Assembly: GCA_049694275.1 (NCBI GenBank)
Contig: JBAVQS010000119.1
Span: 1-36,253, forward strand
Direction of reading: 5' to 3'
DNA from: JBAVQS01 sp049694275
GTDB lineage: Bacteria > Chloroflexota > Anaerolineae > UBA4142 > SHND01
Length of the DNA: 36,253 nt
The notes under the pieces were generated by a model. The model was given only the letters and a program-made list of their open reading frames with translations. It did no database searches and was not told the DNA's origin. Numbering within the stretch: the stretch's first letter is position 1; every line of letters begins with the position of its first letter. Positions 32,801-36,253 of the stretch are shown one piece after another. A program made the position numbers and the translations under genes.

Positions 32801-33491
32801 CGATGGTCGGGTCTGGAGTGCTGTTTTTAGCCCAGATGGTCGACGGGTCGCAACAGCCGGCGACGATGGAACTGCAAGGATCTGGGATATAGCAAGTGAA
32901 CGCGCCCTTCTCGTACTAGATTACGGCCCGAATCGGGTCTTTGGTGTAGCTTTTAGTCCAGACGGACATCTTCTCGCTGTGTCCTGCGAGGATGGCCGAG
33001 TACACATAGTGGATGTGGAAAGTGGCCGAGAAAATCATGTCCTTCAAGGACATCATAGTGTTGTTGTTAGTGTAGCGTTTAGCGCAGATGGTAAACGAAT
33101 TGTGACAGCAAGTTACGATCATACCGCGCGCATCTGGGATGCGGCTACTTTTCAGGAGCTACATATATTACAGGGACATACAAATTGGGTCAGGAGCGCT
33201 GCTTTTAGCCCTGATGGGAAGCAAGTTGCAACAATTAGCGACGACGGAACGATACGTTTTTGGGATGTTTCCACGGGAAACGAGCTTACTCGGCTGCCTC
33301 AGCACATTGGATCTCACATTGCGTATAATTCGAACGGGAGTCGAATCGTCACTGCGGAGGCTGACTTTACGGCGAAAGTGTATCTCACGCAGGTAGATGC
33401 TCTTCTTGCTCTTGCATATAGTCGTATCACCCGAGAATTGAGTTGCGAAGAGAGAGTAGGATATTTATATGAGAATCTCCACTGCCAGTGA
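29823..33491 (+). CDS. nSTAND1 NTPase with transmembrane helix and 14 WD40 repeats
   Basis: This 1222-residue protein starts with NPYVGPRAFQPGE, the usual nSTAND1 opening. Walker A is SPSGAGKTS (Lys55) and Walker B is VLIFDQFEE (Asp160). Winged-helix-like NTPase modules run to about residue 440. A membrane-type helix lies at about 481-508 (WLAIGATALSVIALIALG), then 14 complete WD40 repeats and a partial fifteenth, enough for two seven-bladed propellers. STAND proteins are ATP-driven sensors that oligomerise on ligand binding. Residues about 86-109 look like an insertion from a dispersed repeat. The WD40 half is visibly less GC-rich than the NTPase half. It follows the CHAT-SIR2 gene and may be its sensor. 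Confidence 0.9.
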   Translation: MSLNMTNPRPNPYVGPRAFQPGETLYGRDGETLNLLDLLTAERIVLFYSPSGAGKTSLIQAALLPRLARKGFNVLPPMRINAELPDPKGLDPSLRSGQAPSGLAPASGLNRYVFSALLSLEEGLPAEQRLPLADLAALSLNAYLDGRLAANPARQVLIFDQFEEILTVDPTNVAAKQEFFAQIGAALENRKRWTLFAMREDYIAGLDNYRDLVPTRLDNTYRLDLLQTTAARDAMQKPARQAGVDFTDKAATRLIDDLRRVQVQRPDGTTETQLGQYVEPVQLQVVCLRLWEKLAPEATSIAEADLAGVGDVNTALADYYASRVVQVAQATGERERTIREWFDRELITPGGIRGQVLREPERSRGLSNQAIRQFEDAHLVRAEARRGTIWYELAHDRLVEPVRANNAAWFESHLSVLQQQATLWASQNQRAGLLLSGETLSEAEAWAAEHAAELTATEQDFLADCRKARTQVEQEQRQNRRIRWLAIGATALSVIALIALGLAIWFYFNAVEQQKLAFSRELAADAIANLEVDPERSILLATRAISVTQTLEDVTALRQSVFASLVRVTLRGHTAKICNVAYSPDGKYILTSSYDKTARIWDAITGVQVTVLLGHDDVVWNAIFSPDGTRILTVSQDKTARIWDSKTGQQLYILKGHTDQVFAGVFTPDGQEVVTASYDKTIRIWDVATGNQLKVLQGPQDQIFAVAVSPDGKRIAAAGRDSQAYVWDDINGRQLFLLHGHTGPIRGIAYSPDGKQIATSSDDQTARVWDATNGEELLVLKGHADAVSRIGYSPDGQQIVTTSADKSARIWEAKTGRLLSVLQGHTNWVWTAAYSIDGKKIVTSSSDQTARVWDAQSGRELAVLRGHTDQVTVAAFSPNGSRIVTASGDGTARVWQTPPGRELLVLEGHTNTVFDANFSPDGRRIVTASNDGTVGIWDADTGTLLQTLRGHTGEVWSARFNSDGKRIITASSDATAIIWDAATGKELQRLRGHDGRVWSAVFSPDGRRVATAGDDGTARIWDIASERALLVLDYGPNRVFGVAFSPDGHLLAVSCEDGRVHIVDVESGRENHVLQGHHSVVVSVAFSADGKRIVTASYDHTARIWDAATFQELHILQGHTNWVRSAAFSPDGKQVATISDDGTIRFWDVSTGNELTRLPQHIGSHIAYNSNGSRIVTAEADFTAKVYLTQVDALLALAYSRITRELSCEERVGYLYENLHCQ
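30078..30150 (+). repeat. Dispersed repeat inserted in frame within the nSTAND gene
   Basis: The segment contains GATCCTTCACTACGTTCAGGA, close to the intergenic GATCCTTCGCTCCGCTCAGGA at 33639-33660, followed by three CTTCGGGTCTC-like units. It encodes a Gly/Pro/Ser-rich loop (DPKGLDPSLRSGQAPSG) between Walker A and Walker B where nSTAND1 proteins usually have a short connection. The reading frame is preserved. Confidence 0.55.
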
Positions 33492-33558
33492 TTGAGGTGG
33501 TGAAATTATCGCACCTATCTATTTGGTTCGGCTTGAAGATTTCGTAAACCTGGTGACC

Positions 33559-33575
33559 TCACGCGTGACACGTGT
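33559..33575. promoter_or_regulatory. Adjacent perfect palindromes TCACGCGTGA and ACACGTGT
   Basis: A 10-base palindrome (33559-33568) overlaps by one base an 8-base palindrome (33568-33575), flanked by GGTG and CACC. They could be protein-binding sites or the core of a hairpin downstream of the nSTAND gene. No further evidence is visible. Confidence 0.25.
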
Positions 33576-33637
33576 GCCACCAGAACTGACCTGCAGGAGC
33601 GCGTCACGTATTTGCACGAGGAGCGGACATGCCCGTA

Positions 33638-33687
33638 GAGATCCTTCGCTCCGCTCAGGATGACAGGGTATATACGTCAGGATGACA
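33638..33687. repeat. Dispersed intergenic repeat (GATCCTTCGCTCCGCTCAGGATGACA)
   Basis: GATCCTTCGCTCCGCTCAGGA followed by TGACAGGG is an intergenic repeat type often found in Chloroflexota and other genomes. A second CAGGATGACAG follows at about 33677-33687. The 33492-33700 stretch otherwise holds no gene that I can support. Confidence 0.55.
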
Positions 33688-33710
33688 GAGCACAAGATTA
33701 TTGGTCTTAT

Positions 33711-33753
33711 TTCCCAAAGGGGATTACAATCTCCCTTTGGGAAGCTTTTTTTT
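33711..33753 (+). terminator. Intrinsic terminator downstream of the nSTAND-WD40 gene
   Basis: TTCCCAAAGGG (33711-33721) pairs perfectly with CCCTTTGGGAA (33733-33743) across an 11-base loop and is followed by GC and eight T residues. It should end the CHAT-nSTAND transcript about 220 bases after the stop codon. Confidence 0.85.
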
Positions 33754-33820
33754 CGGAGGCTATACTAGAGCGTATGCACAATTGGGCAAGCACGCGTTAT
33801 CCAGTGTATGTATGCTCATC

Positions 33821-33845
33821 GTGACCACAAGTGATAGTGACCACA
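33821..33845 (+). promoter_or_regulatory. Direct repeat GTGACCACA upstream of the ECF promoter
   Basis: GTGACCACA occurs at 33821-33829 and again at 33837-33845, 16 bases apart start to start. The second copy ends about 32 bases before the putative -35 box. It could be an activator site. Confidence 0.3.
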
Positions 33846-33877
33846 CTCTATTGGGAATACGCTCTACAGGAACCTTT

Positions 33878-33903
33878 TGTAACCTTTTCCTCCACAGCAC
33901 GTA
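33878..33903 (+). promoter_or_regulatory. Probable ECF-type promoter (TGTAAC-N16-CGTA)
   Basis: TGTAAC at 33878-33883 and CGTA at 33900-33903 are separated by exactly 16 bases. This matches the -35 AAC motif and CGT-type -10 of ECF sigma promoters, such as Bacillus sigma-W and sigma-M targets. It lies directly before an ECF sigma gene, implying autoregulation. The predicted start is about 14 bases before the ATG. Confidence 0.6.
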
Positions 33904-33923
33904 AATAGGGGCAGAGACGATTT

Positions 33924-34538
33924 ATGGAGCAGGTCAAGACTGAGCTCGACCCGGCTATCATCGAACTGGCCCGCCGCGGCGATACGCGAGCGTTTGCGCA
34001 GATCGTGCAGCGCTATCAATCGCCGGTCTATAATCTGGCTTACCGGATGTTAGGCAACCCGGCGGACGCCGAAGACGCCGCGCAAGAGACGTTCCTGCGG
34101 GTGTTTGCGCAGCTCAAGAGCTATCACGCGAACCAAAAGTTTGCGACCTGGCTGTTGAGCATTGCCGCACACTACTGCATCGACCGCCTCCGGCGACGGA
34201 AATACCAGTGGATCTCGCTCGATCAGGACAACGTGCAAGAGACCGTGCCGGCCTCGACGCCCGACCCTGAAGAGATGGCATTCGCGCACGAACGGGAGGA
34301 GCAGGTGCAGCAGCTCTTGCAAAAACTCTCTCCCCCCGCCCGGGCGGTGGTCATTCTGAAATACTGGAATGACCTGGATGTTCAGGAGATCGCCCAAATG
34401 ACAGGCGACTCGGTGAGCTCTGTCAAAGTCAAGCTGTTCCGCGCTCGCCAGGCAATGGCGCGCGAGATGCAGAAAGCAAGTCCCACATCATCGCCCCTAT
34501 CCAGGGGACTGGAAAGAGCGACAAGCCATGCCCGATGA
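33924..34538 (+). CDS. ECF-type RNA polymerase sigma factor
   Basis: This 204-residue protein has sigma-70 region 2 (FAQIVQRYQSPVYNLAYRML, then DAEDAAQETFLRVF and FATWLLSIAAHYCIDRLRR) and region 4 (LPPARAV-like SPPARAVVILKYWNDLDVQEIA, then SVSSVKVKLFRARQAM). There is no region 1 or 3, so it is an extracytoplasmic function sigma factor. It overlaps the next gene by 11 bases, the usual layout for a sigma and its membrane regulator. Its own promoter appears to be of ECF type. Confidence 0.95.
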   Translation: MEQVKTELDPAIIELARRGDTRAFAQIVQRYQSPVYNLAYRMLGNPADAEDAAQETFLRVFAQLKSYHANQKFATWLLSIAAHYCIDRLRRRKYQWISLDQDNVQETVPASTPDPEEMAFAHEREEQVQQLLQKLSPPARAVVILKYWNDLDVQEIAQMTGDSVSSVKVKLFRARQAMAREMQKASPTSSPLSRGLERATSHAR

Positions 34539-35070
34539 GAATAAGGAAAGTGAGATGAGTTACACTCTACCCGGGTTGACACCCGCAGAGGGGAACGAGT
34601 TGCAAGCCCAGCTCGACCCCGGCGAATGGCAGGCGCTGCTAACCCTCCAGCAGTTGCTGCACACGACGCCCCTGGCGGCGCCGGATGCCGGGTTCTCGAA
34701 TCGCGTCTTGTCCCGCCTCGCCGCGCGCGAGCGAGCGCGGGCGCTGCGACGCAATATTCTGGGCGCATCCGCCTTTGGCCTCGGTTCCATGCTGCTCACC
34801 GCTCTCCTGATCTGGTCCTCCCCGCTCGGCGCGCTAACGCAAGCGGCCGGCTGGGTAACGCTTCTGGATGGAGTCGCCTTTGTAGTTTCGGTGGTCACGA
34901 CCCTCTTTCTCGTCACGAGCACCTTTGCCCAGGCCCTCTGGTACGGCGATGGCCGGATTGCGCTGATGCTCGTCGCCCTATTTGCGGTGAGCCTGACCCT
35001 GATCTGGACTTATATGATCACGCGGCCTGCCCTGTCGAGTCGTCTTATTCGTGCGATGGAGGCCAATTGA
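34528..35070 (+). CDS. Membrane protein in anti-sigma position
   Basis: This 180-residue protein has a cytosolic N-terminus of about 75 residues and three membrane helices: NILGASAFGLGSMLLTALLI, a segment with FVVSVVTTLFLVTSTF, and IALMLVALFAVSLTLIWTYM. The overlap with the sigma gene and the N-terminal DAGFSNRVLSRLAARERAR helix suit an anti-sigma factor. It has no cysteines, so it is not a zinc-type (ZAS) anti-sigma. An alternative start at 34555 has AAGGAA upstream. Anti-sigma function is inferred from position. Confidence 0.72.
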   Translation: MPDENKESEMSYTLPGLTPAEGNELQAQLDPGEWQALLTLQQLLHTTPLAAPDAGFSNRVLSRLAARERARALRRNILGASAFGLGSMLLTALLIWSSPLGALTQAAGWVTLLDGVAFVVSVVTTLFLVTSTFAQALWYGDGRIALMLVALFAVSLTLIWTYMITRPALSSRLIRAMEAN

Positions 35071-35071
35071 A

Positions 35072-36214
35072 ATGAAAAAACTGTTGTATGCTTTATTGAT
35101 CGGTATGGCGCTGGCATTCTCCGTTACCCCGGCTTTTGCGCAGGGGTCCTCAGACGATCACTCGGTCTGTTTCGGTGGGAACTCGACCTATGACACTAAC
35201 TCGACCGGTCACGATTATTCGCTGATGGGATGCAATGGGACTGTCAAGAGCGGGGCGACCGTGCCCGGGGACGTGGCTGTTTTTGGCGGGAACCTGACGG
35301 TTGAAAAAGGCGCGACGATTCAAGGTAATGTAGCCATCTTTGGCGGCTCGACCGAGATCGCAGGTACGGTCAACGGCGATGTCGCCATCATGGGCGGCGC
35401 GGCCAATCTGTCGTCAAGCGCAATCGTGAATGGCAGCGTGCACGTGCTCGGCGGCGGGTACAAAGCGGACGAGGGCGCAACCGTCAAGGGCGGCGTCAAC
35501 CGCGCGGCCGCGCCGACACTGCCCAAGCAGCCAATTCCACCCGTTAGCGCCATCCGCCCGAACGCAGATGGATTCGATCCGTTCGGTGGTGTGATCCGGG
35601 CGCTGGCCTTTGCCGCCCTGGGCATGCTCCTGGTCGTGATCTTTCCCGAGCCGACGCGGCGGGTCATGCAGACCGCGCTGGTTCAGCCGGGACCGAGTTT
35701 CGGCGTCGGCTGCCTGACTATGATCCTCGGACCGGTGCTCGGTGTGCTGCTGGCTATCACCCTGATCGGAATTCCGCTCACCCTGCTTTTGAGCATTGCG
35801 ATGTTCGCCGCCATCGCGTTTGGGTCCATTGCGCTCGGCTATTACGCCGGACAGCGCATGCTCACCTGGTTCAAGGTGCGCAACTATACGCCGGTCGTGG
35901 CGGCCTTTGCCGGGGTGTTCGCCCTCGGCTTGCTCGGCTCGGTGCCCTGTGTGGGCTGGCTGGTCTCGCTCATCGCCGGCACGCTCGGCCTCGGCGCAGT
36001 CGTCCTGACACGCTTTGGCACGCGGCTCTATCCGGTATCGACGATGGCGCCGGCGGGGGGTCCCCTCCCCACCGTGCCGCCGACACCCGACCCATGGTAC
36101 GGGGCTCAGCCCCCGGCGCAGCCGCCCGCACCGCTCTTTCCCGGCGTCCCACCGACGCCCCCCATGCCGCCTACGCCGCCAATGCCCGGTGGGCCAAGCG
36201 ATCCGGAACGATAG
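35072..36214 (+). CDS. Secreted/membrane protein with bactofilin-like beta-solenoid
   Basis: The start at 35072 gives a clean signal peptide (MKKLLYALLIGMALAFSV with an AFA-QG cleavage site) and has GGAGG upstream. The product is 380 residues. Residues about 55-145 are polymer-forming/bactofilin-like repeats, with units such as GDVAVFGGNLTVEKGATIQG and GNVAIFGGSTEIAGTVNG. About four membrane helices follow, including LAITLIGIPLTLLLSI, then a Pro-rich tail. As the third gene of the sigma operon it is a likely member of the envelope-stress response. Confidence 0.85.
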   Translation: MKKLLYALLIGMALAFSVTPAFAQGSSDDHSVCFGGNSTYDTNSTGHDYSLMGCNGTVKSGATVPGDVAVFGGNLTVEKGATIQGNVAIFGGSTEIAGTVNGDVAIMGGAANLSSSAIVNGSVHVLGGGYKADEGATVKGGVNRAAAPTLPKQPIPPVSAIRPNADGFDPFGGVIRALAFAALGMLLVVIFPEPTRRVMQTALVQPGPSFGVGCLTMILGPVLGVLLAITLIGIPLTLLLSIAMFAAIAFGSIALGYYAGQRMLTWFKVRNYTPVVAAFAGVFALGLLGSVPCVGWLVSLIAGTLGLGAVVLTRFGTRLYPVSTMAPAGGPLPTVPPTPDPWYGAQPPAQPPAPLFPGVPPTPPMPPTPPMPGGPSDPER

Positions 36215-36253
36215 AAAGTAGTCAGCGGCTCAAAGGCCGTCCTGTGGATGGTC

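Noticed and set aside
31540..33400. Repeated sequence at 31540-33400 considered as a DNA repeat array or CRISPR
   Set aside because: The periodicity of about 126 bases is explained by WD40 protein repeats; the DNA units are too diverged and there are no spacers.
33701..33904. A 67-residue plus-strand frame ahead of the sigma gene
   Set aside because: It overlaps the terminator hairpin and the ECF promoter and has no ribosome binding site or conserved motif.

Overview
The window reads like a chromosome segment of a Chloroflexota-type bacterium. This is a moderate-confidence inference from the mix of CHAT and nSTAND-WD40 proteins, PAC2 and DUF1697 genes, a cNMP-GAF-SpoIIE phosphatase, an ECF sigma operon ending in a bactofilin-like membrane protein, and dispersed GATCCTTCGCTCCGCTCAGGA-type repeats. 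There is no rRNA, tRNA or CRISPR array that I can see.

Region 1 (about 188-18054) is the notable part. It is an unbroken run of about 14 genes on the plus strand with short gaps, overlaps and mostly good ribosome binding sites, starting just after a truncated IS3-family remnant. It encodes a CARDB-like protein, a small unknown ORF, a Cys-containing protein with one membrane helix, and six members of one paralogous family. That family (called here the FYxLP family) has an N-terminal module with an FYYLP-like motif followed by DG-x-P and GGG-F blocks. Four of the six members also carry a conserved DPFFQ-type hinge and a tail of Ig-like beta repeats. Embedded among them are two tandem caspase-fold proteins with damaged catalytic dyads, a DMATS/ABBA-like aromatic prenyltransferase, and an alpha-toroid protein with a class II terpene cyclase-type DxDDTA motif. 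The run ends with a 37-residue peptide with a hydrophobic C-terminus. I know of no described system with this composition, and it is my main candidate for something new.

Region 2 (18066-19107, minus strand, convergent) holds a DUF922-like HExxH putative metalloprotease and an unknown partner gene behind one promoter. Region 3 (about 19130-23300) is a decay zone. It has a frameshifted transposase, a truncated TetR regulator and remnants of small membrane or accessory proteins, interspersed with an intact lipoprotein and an intact MFS exporter.

Region 4 (23304-27592) is housekeeping-like: a PAC2 protein, a cNMP-GAF-SpoIIE phosphatase (both apparently leaderless), a RelBE-type toxin-antitoxin pair with a near-consensus promoter, a DEDD exonuclease and a DUF1697 protein. 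Region 5 (27613-33753) pairs a CHAT-SIR2-like protein with an nSTAND-NTPase/14-WD40 protein, separated by a palindromic dispersed repeat and closed by a strong intrinsic terminator. This resembles a sensor-effector conflict module. Region 6 (33821-36214) is an ECF sigma factor operon with a probable autoregulated ECF promoter, a membrane protein in the anti-sigma position, and a secreted beta-solenoid/multi-TM protein.
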